Positions 1-10,204 of a stretch of DNA of 64,000 bases are shown here, one piece after another. The translations under genes and the position numbers were made by a program. Source of the stretch: Gordonia bronchialis DSM 43247 (lineage in GTDB: Bacteria; Actinomycetota; Actinomycetes; Mycobacteriales; Mycobacteriaceae); the NCBI RefSeq assembly GCF_000024785.1, contig NC_013441.1:3162001-3226000 (forward strand), read 5' to 3'. The notes below the pieces were generated by a model, which worked only from the letters and a program-made list of their open reading frames with translations, ran no database searches and was not told where the DNA came from. Position 1 is the stretch's first letter, and the number at the start of each line of letters is the position of its first letter.

Positions 1-219
1 ACCGGCGAGACGGCGTCCGATGATCCGGTCGCCACGTACCGCTCGCAATCCCTCCATGCAGGCGGCGAACGCGCCCACTCCGGGGACCACCAGCCCGTCG
101 GCGTTCTCGGCGATCTCGGGGTCGGCGGTCACGGTGACCTGCGCCCCGGTGCGTTCGAGAGCGCGCTGTGCCGACCGCAGGTTGCCCGACCCGTAGTCGA
201 GGATCGTGACGTCCACCAT
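1..219 (-). CDS. hisH: Imidazole glycerol phosphate synthase glutaminase subunit HisH (N-terminal part)
   Basis: The 73 codons present give the N-terminus of HisH, the glutamine amidotransferase that feeds ammonia to HisF in histidine synthesis. The protein opens [16 protein letters not shown] and continues to a PGVGAF segment, both typical of the class I amidotransferase fold. The catalytic Cys-His-Glu triad lies beyond the left edge of the window. The ATG at 219-217 follows directly on the TAG stop of hisB with no spacer, so translation is probably coupled. It is the last his gene visible in the minus-strand run hisD-hisC-hisB-hisH. Confidence 0.93.
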   Translation of the reverse strand, partial: MVDVTILDYGSGNLRSAQRALERTGAQVTVTADPEIAENADGLVVPGVGAFAACMEGLRAVRGDRIIGRRLAG

Positions 220-3277
<3,058 letters not shown>

Positions 3278-3324
3278 GATCTCTCCTGGTTGTAAAGGGT
3301 TCGTGTCCAGGATATGGGGTCATG

Positions 3325-3768
3325 TCATCCGGATTCGAATCCGGCGTCGCCGGAGGCGAATGGGTTCCGGACACGGACGCCTGCGATGACCTGACCGTCG
3401 TTGAGATCTTCGCTCCACAGCGTGTCGCATCCCATCCGCTGTGCGCTTCTGATCACCATCGCATCCCAGAACGAGAGTTGGGCAGACTCGGCAATCTCGG
3501 CGGCGGCGATCACGTCGGATGCCAGTGGTGAATGTGCCGGCCAGCGGCTCAACGTCCGAAGAATCTCCCGCGCGGTAGGCGGATCGAGTGGCACGCGAAC
3601 CTTCCGCGTCACGTTGACGTAGAACTCCTGCAGCACCTGAACGCTCAGCACCCCCGCGCGCGACCTGCCGAGATCGGCGACCAACTCGAGCGCACGATCG
3701 TGGCGATGATCGCCGCCATCGTCGTAGGCATACAGAAGGACATTGGTGTCGACGAATTCGCCGGTCAT
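3325..3768 (-). CDS. PIN-domain ribonuclease toxin (VapC family)
   Basis: A 147-aa PIN-domain protein, probably a toxin that cleaves RNA when free of its antitoxin. The acidic metal-binding residues of the fold are visible in order: Asp in FVDTNVLLY near the N-terminus, Glu in VLQEFYVNV, Asp in SFWDAMV and Asp in SEDLNDG. The ATG at 3768 overlaps the end of the antitoxin gene by 4 bp, the usual antitoxin-first toxin-antitoxin layout. A 16-bp perfect palindrome (3329-3344) forms the last codons. The cellular target cannot be read from the sequence. Confidence 0.88.
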   Translation of the reverse strand: MTGEFVDTNVLLYAYDDGGDHRHDRALELVADLGRSRAGVLSVQVLQEFYVNVTRKVRVPLDPPTAREILRTLSRWPAHSPLASDVIAAAEIAESAQLSFWDAMVIRSAQRMGCDTLWSEDLNDGQVIAGVRVRNPFASGDAGFESG

Positions 3769-4001
3769 CGGTCGTGCAACTGATCGCGGGTCCAGGTGAC
3801 GTCCCCCACCGACATGCCACTGTGCGTCATGCGGTCAATCTCATGCGCCCAGGCGCGATCGAAGTCTTCTGAACCCCCGGCCAGATGCTCGACGAGTTCG
3901 GCGACGAGTGCGGACACCGACGTGTCACGTTCCGCGGCGATGACCTTGGCCTTGCGCACCAGTTCTTCGGGCAGCGACAGCGTGATGTTTCGATTGGCCA
4001 C
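3765..4001 (-). CDS. Ribbon-helix-helix antitoxin (VapB-like)
   Basis: A 78-aa protein whose first ~45 residues (start ANRNITLSLPEELVRKAK) match a ribbon-helix-helix DNA-binding fold. The C-terminal tail, rich in Asp, Trp and Arg, would wrap the toxin. It precedes and overlaps the PIN toxin by 4 bp. The GTG start at 4001-3999 has no Shine-Dalgarno. A TACGCT -10 hexamer (4014-4009 on the minus strand) ends 7 nt before it, so the mRNA is probably leaderless. The operator palindrome touches the start codon. In M. tuberculosis such modules bind their own promoter; that this one does is inferred. Confidence 0.85.
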   Translation of the reverse strand: MANRNITLSLPEELVRKAKVIAAERDTSVSALVAELVEHLAGGSEDFDRAWAHEIDRMTHSGMSVGDVTWTRDQLHDR

Positions 4002-4026
4002 GTGATCCAGCGTAGCACTGGATCAC
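4002..4026 (-). promoter_or_regulatory. Autoregulatory operator and promoter of the vapBC-like pair
   Basis: A perfect inverted repeat, GTGATCCAG-N7-CTGGATCAC, lies immediately upstream of the antitoxin GTG start. The -10 hexamer TACGCT (4009-4014, minus strand) covers its spacer and one arm, so a bound RHH complex would block RNA polymerase. Predicted transcription begins at the start codon itself. Self-binding by the antitoxin is inferred from family behaviour. Confidence 0.7.
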
Positions 4027-4085
4027 AGTCGTTCTTCGGCCTCGGCCATCACCCTGAGATGAGGGGCGATTCGAGGTTTGGGCAC

Positions 4086-4640
4086 TCAGTTGGGTAGACC
4101 CAGGTCCGGACGGTAGTGCCGGAGCCAGGCGCCGATCGTGCCCTGCGACCAATTCTCTTCGAACTCGGCTGGGAAGACGAGTCCGCTGTCGGATGAGAAG
4201 GGCTGTCCACCAGCCAGATTCGAGAGTCCGCCGTTGAGGCGGTCGTGGGCGCGCAGTTCGGCGCGCCGAGCATCGGGCAGCGGCGTGATGACGGCGTGGC
4301 CGACGATTCCCACGGCGATCTTGCGTTGGGACGCGGCGATACCGGCATTGGCGACCATCCCGGCCGGACCCGCGATGACGCCCGCCTTGCGGGTCGACAG
4401 CGCGGAGTTGCGCTCTTCGAGCCGCAGGATCCCCCGCAGGGTTTGCGACGCACCGATCACGACGAGCGCGACGAACCCCGCGAACAGGAACGTCACGATC
4501 GTCAGCGGGATTGCGCGCTTGAGTTCACCGGTTGGCGTCATCACACACCGCAGTTCAACCGGTGTGGTGAAGTCGCCACGGCCGGAGCCGGCCGGCGTCG
4601 GCGTCCCGGACGGATTCGGTGGCAGGTCGGATGTGCTCAT
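4086..4640 (-). CDS. Single-pass membrane protein of unknown function
   Basis: A 184-aa protein I do not recognise. It has a Pro/Gly/Ser-rich cytoplasmic N-terminus (about residues 1-40), one hydrophobic segment at about 44-66 followed by ILRLEERNSAL, and a roughly 110-residue soluble part ending WLRHYRPDLGLPN. The ATG at 4640 lacks a clear Shine-Dalgarno. AATACT ends 7 nt upstream and could be the -10 of a leaderless mRNA. It lies between the toxin-antitoxin pair and nadC on the same strand. Codon use looks like its neighbours, so it appears real, but no function can be assigned. Confidence 0.72.
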   Translation of the reverse strand: MSTSDLPPNPSGTPTPAGSGRGDFTTPVELRCVMTPTGELKRAIPLTIVTFLFAGFVALVVIGASQTLRGILRLEERNSALSTRKAGVIAGPAGMVANAGIAASQRKIAVGIVGHAVITPLPDARRAELRAHDRLNGGLSNLAGGQPFSSDSGLVFPAEFEENWSQGTIGAWLRHYRPDLGLPN

Positions 4641-4683
4641 GGCACCCAGTATTCACACGCGGGGCCGACCGATCCGCCGGGTG

Positions 4684-5589
4684 TCAGGGCGCCGGGATGT
4701 CGAGACCGAGGTCCAGGACCCGCACCGAGTGGGTGAGCGCGCCGACCGCGAGGTAGTCGACACCCGTCCGCGCGTAGTCCGCGGCGACGTCGAGGGTCAG
4801 GCCACCCGAGCTCTCCAGCTTGGTCTCTGGTGAGCGGGCATCGCGTCGCTGCACCGCCATCTGGGTTTCCCAGGGCTCGAAATTGTCCAGCAACACGAGC
4901 TGCGGACGCAGTGGCAACACCTCGTCGAGCTGCGCGAGCGAATCGACCTCGACCTCCACCGGGAGGTGCGGCGCGGCGGCCCGCACCGCCGCCAGTGCGG
5001 CACTGACCGATCCGGCGGCGACGACGTGATTGTCCTTGATGAGCGCGGCGTCACCGAGACCCATCCGATGATTGACACCGCCACCCGCGCGGACGGCGTA
5101 CTTCTGCAGATACCGCATGCCCGGCAACGTCTTTCGCGAATCGCGGATGCGTGCGCCATGGTCGGAGACCGCGTCGACCCACTCGGCGGTCGCGGTGGCG
5201 ATGCCCGACAGGTGGCAGATCAGGTTGAGGGCCGTGCGTTCGGCGGTGAGCAGCGCCGCGGTCGGCGCGTGGACCGCGAGCACCACGTCGCCGCGCGCCA
5301 CCCGTGTCCCGTCGGGCACCGACGACGTCAACGTGTACGCGTCCGGCCCGATCACCTCGTCGAAGACGGCGAGGACTACCGGCACGCCGGCGATCACGCC
5401 GTCGGCGCGGCTGACGATCGCCGCGTCGGTCTCCGCTCCGGCGGGGACGGTCGACGCGGTGGTCACGTCGGGTCCGTACCGCAGATCCTCATCGAGTGCG
5501 GTGCGGATCAGGGCACGGACCTCGTCGGTGACGACGAAGTCGAGAGCCGGCGTCGACGTCGCCTGCCCGACGAATCCGGCCTCACTCAC
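4684..5589 (-). CDS. nadC: Nicotinate-nucleotide pyrophosphorylase (carboxylating), quinolinate phosphoribosyltransferase
   Basis: NadC (301 aa) joins quinolinate and PRPP to give nicotinate mononucleotide, the third de novo NAD step. Visible family motifs are [16 protein letters not shown], the [10 protein letters not shown] substrate-binding segment, [16 protein letters not shown] and the LLDNF barrel strand with VEVDSLAQL. The ATG at 5589 lies inside the end of nadA, an 8-bp overlap, so both are made from one mRNA. In many bacteria nadB separates or accompanies this pair; it is missing here. NrtR, encoded 2.3 kb away, is the likely repressor through the operator before nadA. Confidence 0.96.
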   Translation of the reverse strand: MSEAGFVGQATSTPALDFVVTDEVRALIRTALDEDLRYGPDVTTASTVPAGAETDAAIVSRADGVIAGVPVVLAVFDEVIGPDAYTLTSSVPDGTRVARGDVVLAVHAPTAALLTAERTALNLICHLSGIATATAEWVDAVSDHGARIRDSRKTLPGMRYLQKYAVRAGGGVNHRMGLGDAALIKDNHVVAAGSVSAALAAVRAAAPHLPVEVEVDSLAQLDEVLPLRPQLVLLDNFEPWETQMAVQRRDARSPETKLESSGGLTLDVAADYARTGVDYLAVGALTHSVRVLDLGLDIPAP

Positions 5590-6628
5590 CGGAACCGGGG
5601 TTGCCGATGGCGATCATGCGCTCCACGCTCTTGCGGGCGCGTTCGGCGACGTCGTCGGCGACGAAGACCTCGTCACGTCCCTCCCGCAACGCCCGCAGCA
5701 ATGCGGCCGGCGTGATCATCTTCATGTACGGGCAGGAGGCGCGGTCGTTGACGGCCTGGAAGTCGATACCCGGCGCGGCCTTGCGCAGCTGGTGCAGCAT
5801 GCCGACCTCGGTGGCGACGAGGACCTGCGTGGCGCCCGTCTCCCGTGCGGCGTCGATCATGCCGCCGGTGGACAGGATCTTGACCCGGTTGTCGGGTACC
5901 GCACCTTCGCCGGCCAGGTAGAGAGCCGAAGTCGCGCAACCACATTCGGGGTGGATGAACAGGTCGGCGTCGGGATGAGCTGCAGCCTGCTCGGTGAGTT
6001 CGTCGCCGTTGATCCCGGCGTGGACGTGGCATTCGCCGGCCCAGATGTGGATGTTGTCGCGGCCGGTCTCCCGCTTGACGTGTGCACCGAGGAACTGGTC
6101 GGGCAGGAACAGGACGTCCCGATCGGGGTCGATGGAGGCCACCACGTCGACCGCATTCGACGACGTGCAGCAGATGTCGGTGAGTCCCTTCACCTCCGCG
6201 GTGGTGTTCACATAGGAGACGACGACGGCGTCGGGGAACTCGGCTTTCCACTCTCGCAGATCGTCGGCGGTGATCGAGTCGGCAAGCGAACAGCCGGCCC
6301 GTGCGTCGGGGATCAGCACCCGCTTGCGCGGGCTGAGGATCTTCGCGGTCTCGGCCATGAAGTGGACGCCACAGAAAACGATCTCGTCGGAGTCGACCTC
6401 GGCGGCGATCCGGGACAGTGCCAGCGAGTCACCCACATGGTCGGCGACGTCCTGGATGGCGGGCAGCTCGTAGTTGTGGGCGAGCAGCGTCGCGTTGCGC
6501 GCGCGGGCCAGGCGTCGGACCTCGTCAGCCCACTCCTGCGTCGGCTCCACCCCGGTGAAACCCGCCGGGGTGTCGTACCACTGCGCGTCGATCAGACCGT
6601 GTGCGGGACGGTCGCTGGTGATGCTCAT
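5582..6628 (-). CDS. nadA: Quinolinate synthase A
   Basis: NadA (348 aa) condenses iminoaspartate with dihydroxyacetone phosphate to form quinolinate, using a [4Fe-4S] cluster. The three expected cluster cysteines can be placed in [21 protein letters not shown] and [31 protein letters not shown] near the N-terminus is the substrate-binding block. I chose the ATG at 6628 because it is preceded by AGGAG at proper spacing and the upstream in-frame extension resembles no NadA. It is first in a two-gene nad operon, with an NrtR-type operator about 65 bp upstream. Confidence 0.96.
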   Translation of the reverse strand: MSITSDRPAHGLIDAQWYDTPAGFTGVEPTQEWADEVRRLARARNATLLAHNYELPAIQDVADHVGDSLALSRIAAEVDSDEIVFCGVHFMAETAKILSPRKRVLIPDARAGCSLADSITADDLREWKAEFPDAVVVSYVNTTAEVKGLTDICCTSSNAVDVVASIDPDRDVLFLPDQFLGAHVKRETGRDNIHIWAGECHVHAGINGDELTEQAAAHPDADLFIHPECGCATSALYLAGEGAVPDNRVKILSTGGMIDAARETGATQVLVATEVGMLHQLRKAAPGIDFQAVNDRASCPYMKMITPAALLRALREGRDEVFVADDVAERARKSVERMIAIGNPGSGE

Positions 6629-6693
6629 AGCCACTCCTGTCGCCTGCCCTGATCGGGCGGGTTTCCCCGCACACGGGCCGTGTGTACCGGGAG

Positions 6694-6716
6694 GTTTTCG
6701 ACTGGTGGTCGAAAAC
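6694..6716 (-). promoter_or_regulatory. Probable NrtR operator upstream of nadA
   Basis: A perfect 23-bp palindrome, GTTTTCGAC-N5-GTCGAAAAC, lies 66-88 bp before the nadA start and stands out from the surrounding GC-rich DNA. NrtR repressors of actinobacteria control nad genes and an nrtR gene lies at 7932, so this is its best candidate site. A second, weaker palindrome (CACACGG-G-CCGTGTG, 6670-6684) lies in the presumed nadA leader. Confidence 0.72.
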
Positions 6717-6765
6717 GCTGCCCATGGTAACACCCGCCACACTTCGGCCATTCCCGCGTGATCGC

Positions 6766-7026
6766 TCAGCGCACCGTCGCAGCATCGACCTCGAGGGCGC
6801 GAGCGAGATCGTCGAGGTCGGCGTCGAGGGCACGGGACAGCGCGACGATGGTCGCGAAGGCCGGTGTCGGCATGCGCCCGGTCTCGATCTTGCGCAGGGT
6901 CTCCGGCGAGATCCCGGCCACCGAAGCGATGTCGGCCGACGGGCGATCGCCGCGCAGCTCGCGCAATCGGGCACCGAGCCGGCGTCCCGCAGCGATCTGC
7001 GCGGGGGTCAGGGGATTACGCACCAT
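6766..7026 (-). CDS. XRE-family helix-turn-helix regulator
   Basis: An 86-aa protein with one Cro/C1-type helix-turn-helix: residues about 9-60 carry [34 protein letters not shown] in pieces typical of the fold, followed by a short C-terminal helix. The ATG at 7026 is chosen because TAACCT (7039-7034) ends exactly 7 nt upstream, giving a leaderless transcript. The longer in-frame form would run into the promoter and operator. It is divergent from an M24 peptidase gene across an 81-bp gap holding a 32-bp palindrome, so it probably regulates itself and that gene. Confidence 0.85.
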   Translation of the reverse strand: MVRNPLTPAQIAAGRRLGARLRELRGDRPSADIASVAGISPETLRKIETGRMPTPAFATIVALSRALDADLDDLARALEVDAATVR

Positions 7027-7033
7027 GGCACCG

Positions 7034-7078
7034 AGGTTATCCGATGCGGTATACAAATACCATGGTATTTCTATACCG
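7034..7078. promoter_or_regulatory. 32-bp palindromic operator between the XRE regulator and the M24 peptidase, with the XRE -10 box
   Basis: Bases 7047-7078 form CGGTATA-c-AAATACCA mirrored as TGGTATTT-c-TATACCG, an almost perfect dyad (one mismatched pair per half) with a 16-bp perfect core at 7055-7070. The TAACCT -10 of the XRE gene is at 7039-7034, and its -35 position (TGGTAT on the minus strand) falls in the centre of the dyad. TATACC at 7072-7077 could serve the divergent gene. A protein bound here would occlude both promoters. Confidence 0.75.
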
Positions 7079-7107
7079 ACCGATTACCGTGCGAGGAGGC
7101 TACCGAG

Positions 7108-7869
7108 ATGGTCGAACTGAAGACGCCCGACGAAGTGGAGTCGATGAGTGTGACCGGCAGCTTCATCGCCGGACTGCTCGACGACCTGACCGAACACGCC
7201 GATGTCGGGGTCAACCTGCTCGACCTCGAGCATCGTGCCCGCGACCTGATCCGTGATCGCGGGGCGGAGTCCTGCTATTGGGACTATGCACCGTCCTTCG
7301 GGCGCGGTCCGTTCCACAACGTCATCTGCCTGTCCGTCAACGACGCGGTCCTGCATGGCCTACCCCACGACTATGTCCTGCGCGACGGTGATCTCCTCAG
7401 CCTCGACATAGCGGTATCGATCGACGGCTGGGTGGCCGACTCGGCGCGCAGCATCATCGTGGGTCATGCACGCCCGGCGGATCGTCGTCTCGTCGACGCC
7501 ATTGAGGCAGCACTGGCCGCGGGCATCGACGCGGCCCGCCCGGATGCCCGGCTCGGCGACATCTCCGCGGCGATCGGGTCCGTCGCGCACGCGTACGGCT
7601 ATCGGGTCAACACGCAGTTCGGTGGTCACGGGCTGGGACGCACCATGCACGAGGACCCGCACGTCGCCAACGTCGGCCGCCCCGGTCGCGGGATGCGGTT
7701 GCGGCCCGGACTGACCCTGGCGCTCGAACCGTGGTTCACCCTCGGCACCGACCGCATCATCTACGACGACGACGGCTGGACCATCCGGTCGGCCGACGGA
7801 TCACGCGGGGCGCACAGCGAACACACGATCGCCGTCACCGACGGTGCGGCCCGGGTGCTCACCCGCTGA
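7108..7869 (+). CDS. M24 family peptidase, type I methionine aminopeptidase-like
   Basis: A 253-aa M24 metallopeptidase, most like a type I methionine aminopeptidase that removes initiator Met from nascent proteins. All metal and catalytic positions of the family are present: His83 (VLHGLP), Asp100 (LSLDIA), Asp111 (VADSARS), His174 (GGHGLGRT), Glu207 (LALEPWF) and Glu238 (HSEHT). The GWVADSAR segment differs from the GYHGDTSR of housekeeping MetAPs, so this is probably a divergent second copy. ATG 7108 has a strong GAGGAGG 8 nt upstream. It faces the XRE gene across the palindrome, suggesting regulated expression. Confidence 0.88.
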   Translation: MVELKTPDEVESMSVTGSFIAGLLDDLTEHADVGVNLLDLEHRARDLIRDRGAESCYWDYAPSFGRGPFHNVICLSVNDAVLHGLPHDYVLRDGDLLSLDIAVSIDGWVADSARSIIVGHARPADRRLVDAIEAALAAGIDAARPDARLGDISAAIGSVAHAYGYRVNTQFGGHGLGRTMHEDPHVANVGRPGRGMRLRPGLTLALEPWFTLGTDRIIYDDDGWTIRSADGSRGAHSEHTIAVTDGAARVLTR

Positions 7870-7918
7870 GCAGTTGGGCGCAACGGTCCGGTAGCCACGG
7901 CTCGATGGGTGCGGACTC

Positions 7919-7924
7919 TACAAT
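7919..7924 (+). promoter_or_regulatory. -10 box of a leaderless nrtR transcript
   Basis: TACAAT (five of six matches to TATAAT) ends 7 nt before the ATG at 7932, so the predicted first base of the mRNA is the A of the start codon. No good -35 is visible. Confidence 0.6.
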
Positions 7925-7931
7925 CGACGCC

Positions 7932-8666
7932 ATGTCAGCCGCCGGGTCTCAGTCGCCCTCCACCGACGACACATCCCCGACCGGCTCGAATGACCTGCGT
8001 GTCGAAGTCCTCAGCGTGGTGTTCAAGGTCCGCGAGGTGCAGCCCGACACTCCCCCGGCATTGTGCGTGTTGCTCACCCGGTCCGACGCCGCCCGGCCGT
8101 GGGCGCTGCCCGGCGGTGATGTCGGGGCGTCGGAGACATTGTCGGCGAGCGCGCGGCGATTGTTGGCCGAGAAGATGGACGTCCGCAAAGTCGCCCACCT
8201 CGAACAACTCTCGGTCTTCTCCGACCCCGACCGGGTGCCCGGCGCCCGCACGATCGCATCGACATATGTGGGTCTCGTTCCCACCGACGCGCCGGCGCGG
8301 CTACCCGACGAGGCGGCCTGGCAGCAGGTCGACGCGCTGCCCGAGTTGGCCTACGACCACGCACAGATCATCACTGCCGCGCGGCATCGGATCGCGGCGA
8401 AACTCTCCTACACCAATATCGCCTTCGCCTTGGCGCCGGCCCGTTTCCCGATGTCGGAGCTATCCGAGATCTATTGCGCGGCACTTGGTTACGCAGTAGA
8501 CACGACCAACCTGCTGCGCATCCTGAGTCGCCGCGCGGTGGTGGTGTCGACGGGTACGGTCCGCAAGACCGGTCGTACCGGCGGGCGACCGCCAGCACTG
8601 TATGCCTTCGCCGACAACGAGTTACGGGTCACCGACGAGTTCGCCACACTACGTCCGCCGATGTGA
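7932..8666 (+). CDS. nrtR: NAD biosynthesis transcriptional regulator NrtR (Nudix-like plus winged helix)
   Basis: A 244-aa protein with an N-terminal Nudix-like domain (about residues 20-155) and a C-terminal winged helix (about 160-244, with LSEIYCAALG and TGRTGGRPPALYAF). The Nudix box is degenerate: GGDVGASETL is followed by ARRLLAEK instead of the REUXEE core, as expected of a regulator that senses an NAD-related ligand without hydrolysing it. It lies near nadA-nadC and their 23-bp palindrome. The ATG at 7932 suits the TACAAT promoter; an ATG at 7905 is possible but would lie upstream of that -10. The 3' end overlaps the convergent GNAT gene by 18 bp. Confidence 0.88.
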   Translation: MSAAGSQSPSTDDTSPTGSNDLRVEVLSVVFKVREVQPDTPPALCVLLTRSDAARPWALPGGDVGASETLSASARRLLAEKMDVRKVAHLEQLSVFSDPDRVPGARTIASTYVGLVPTDAPARLPDEAAWQQVDALPELAYDHAQIITAARHRIAAKLSYTNIAFALAPARFPMSELSEIYCAALGYAVDTTNLLRILSRRAVVVSTGTVRKTGRTGGRPPALYAFADNELRVTDEFATLRPPM

Positions 8667-9191
8667 GGATGCGCGCATCACGCGGGTGATGCCGAAGCGC
8701 AACGAGTCTCGCAACCGCCCACGAATCTCCAGGTGGTCGCGGATCAAGCCCTCGTAGCGCATGCCGGCTTTCTCGAGCACTCGGGCCGATGCGACGTTTG
8801 CCGGATCGCAGGTGGCCCAGACGCGGTTGACGTCGAAATGATCGAAGGCGAGATCGATCAGCAGCGCCGCGGCTTCACTGGCGTATCCACGCCCCCACAC
8901 GCCGGCCGCAAACGCATAACCGATCTCGGCCGCCCCGTCACCGGCCGAGACGTCGATGTCGGCGGTGCCGATCAGTCGCTCATTCAGCCGAACCGCGGCC
9001 GTCAGCTTGGCGTCGTCGGGACGGTGTGCCCGGTCGAGGAACTCGCGCGTGTCGGCGACGGAGTTGGGTCCCCATGCCATGAATTCGACGACGCGCGAGT
9101 CGGAACCGATGGCGTGAACCTCGGCGAAGTCGCCTTCGTCGAATGAGGTCAACGATATCCGCGGGCCGCGGGCGTGGACGGTCGGGGGCAT
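8649..9191 (-). CDS. GNAT family N-acetyltransferase (RimJ/RimL type)
   Basis: A 180-aa single-domain GNAT protein. The acetyl-CoA binding core is visible as GYAFAAGVWGRGYASEAAALL (in parts), with the R/Q-x-x-G-x-G/A loop at GRGYAS. NPANVAS-like DPANVASARVLEKAGMRYEG follows, typical of RimJ/RimL enzymes acting on protein N-termini or small amines. The C-terminal GITR strand is also present. The substrate is unknown. The start at 9191 (ATG) is only 12 bp from the end of the next upstream gene on the same strand. Its 3' end overlaps the convergent nrtR by 18 bp. Confidence 0.88.
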   Translation of the reverse strand: MPPTVHARGPRISLTSFDEGDFAEVHAIGSDSRVVEFMAWGPNSVADTREFLDRAHRPDDAKLTAAVRLNERLIGTADIDVSAGDGAAEIGYAFAAGVWGRGYASEAAALLIDLAFDHFDVNRVWATCDPANVASARVLEKAGMRYEGLIRDHLEIRGRLRDSLRFGITRVMRASSHRRT

Positions 9192-9202
9192 GACCGCCGA
9201 GA

Positions 9203-9892
9203 CTACCGTGGCGATTCCGGTTGGTCACCCGGATTCTCGCCGGGTGGTACCGGTAACGGCCCGTCCCGATGCGGTCCGACCGCGAAACCACCGGCGCCCG
9301 GCGCTCCGGTCGTGGCACCCGCATAGGCCGGATCAGCAACGGCCGGTGCGTCGTCCAGATCGCCCACGCCGAGATCGGCTGTGCGCGAGGCCAGTACGCA
9401 GATGAGGTAGACCAGCGTGAGGATGAACGGCGCGCAGATGAGCAGAATCCACTGCTGCGCAGGGCCATCCACGGTTCCGCCGCGCAACCAGAGCCGTGGG
9501 ATGACTTCGGCGGTGTCGCCGATCCGCACGGATCCGCGGTCGTCGCGTCGCCAGTCGATCACCCGCATTCCCACCTCGACGGCCAGGGCCGAACCCGCCA
9601 CCGTCGCGATGAGTACGGCCAGGTAGCCGATGACTCCGCGCCAGGTGCGAGCCGCGAACCACGCGACGAGGGCCGCGACGAGGCCGTACACCGCCATCAC
9701 GAACCCGAAGGTGGCGACGCTGCTGAACAGTCGCGCCGCCTCCTCGGGGGATCGGATGATGAAACCACCCTGCACCGCCTCCGCGGTGGCGGTCGGGGTG
9801 ATCGCCGCCCAGGTGGCACCACCGACGACACCGAGCAACAGCACCACACCGACCACGGCCAGCAGAACGGGGAGGCGTCGGGGCACCCTCAC
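9203..9892 (-). CDS. DUF2567-type membrane protein of the biotin operon
   Basis: A 229-aa integral membrane protein with about four hydrophobic segments: one directly after the basic start (VRVPRR then a Leu/Val stretch), two in the middle ([14 protein letters not shown] and [15 protein letters not shown]) and one near the C-terminus ([19 protein letters not shown]), then a hydrophilic tail. Layout and position behind bioB match the DUF2567 proteins of mycobacteria (Rv1591 type, from memory); the function is unknown. The GTG at 9892 overlaps the TGA of bsaP as GTGA, which decides this start over the longer frame. It is the last gene of the bio run. Confidence 0.8.
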   Translation of the reverse strand: MRVPRRLPVLLAVVGVVLLLGVVGGATWAAITPTATAEAVQGGFIIRSPEEAARLFSSVATFGFVMAVYGLVAALVAWFAARTWRGVIGYLAVLIATVAGSALAVEVGMRVIDWRRDDRGSVRIGDTAEVIPRLWLRGGTVDGPAQQWILLICAPFILTLVYLICVLASRTADLGVGDLDDAPAVADPAYAGATTGAPGAGGFAVGPHRDGPLPVPPGENPGDQPESPR

Positions 9893-10158
9893 CGTCGGCC
9901 CAGCTCTGCCGAGTCGACGGTGCCGTGCCGGGAACACCGGGCACTCCAGCCGTCCGGTCGCACCTGCACCACCATCCGGCGGCCGCACTGACCGCAGAAT
10001 CGTGGCGGTTCCAGACCCAGCCGCGCGGCAGGCGGGATCGCGTCGGGCGACTGGAGTTCGAGTTCGATTCCGGTGTACACGCCGTAGCGGCACGGCTCGG
10101 CGAGCGGACCGGGGACGGTGTCGATCATGTCGGGCACGCCTTCGATGGTGTCACGCAC
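9889..10158 (-). CDS. bsaP: Biotin synthase auxiliary protein BsaP
   Basis: An 89-aa protein directly behind bioB. It carries the hallmark segment [19 protein letters not shown] followed by WSARCSRHG: two Cys as CxxC, a third Cys about 14 residues later and a nearby His, suitable for an Fe-S cluster or zinc. Mycobacterial biotin synthases are reported to need this small partner for the dethiobiotin-to-biotin step; this copy is assigned by motif and position. The GTG at 10158 is the longest start. An ATG at 10128 (MIDTVPG) is equally plausible, since neither has a strong Shine-Dalgarno. The stop overlaps the next gene as GTGA. Confidence 0.85.
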   Translation of the reverse strand: MRDTIEGVPDMIDTVPGPLAEPCRYGVYTGIELELQSPDAIPPAARLGLEPPRFCGQCGRRMVVQVRPDGWSARCSRHGTVDSAELGRR

Positions 10159-10191
10159 GCCGGCGTGATGCGTCGGATGGTGTCACGCACG
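10144..10191. repeat. 16-bp direct repeat spanning the bsaP start
   Basis: The 16-mer GATGGTGTCACGCACG occurs at 10144-10159 and again at 10176-10191, 32 bp apart. The first copy contains the predicted bsaP GTG start (as complement) and the second lies in the bioB-bsaP spacer, out of frame. This looks like a small local duplication that gave two GTG candidates. Confidence 0.7.
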
Positions 10192-10204
10192 GTGGCCGAA
10201 CCGG

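Noticed and set aside
3329..3344. Perfect 16-bp palindrome CCGGATTCGAATCCGG, resembling a tRNA T-arm and a phage attachment core.
   Set aside because: It lies in the last codons of vapC, the loop is one base short for a T-arm, and no acceptor stem, anticodon arm or CCA region surrounds it.
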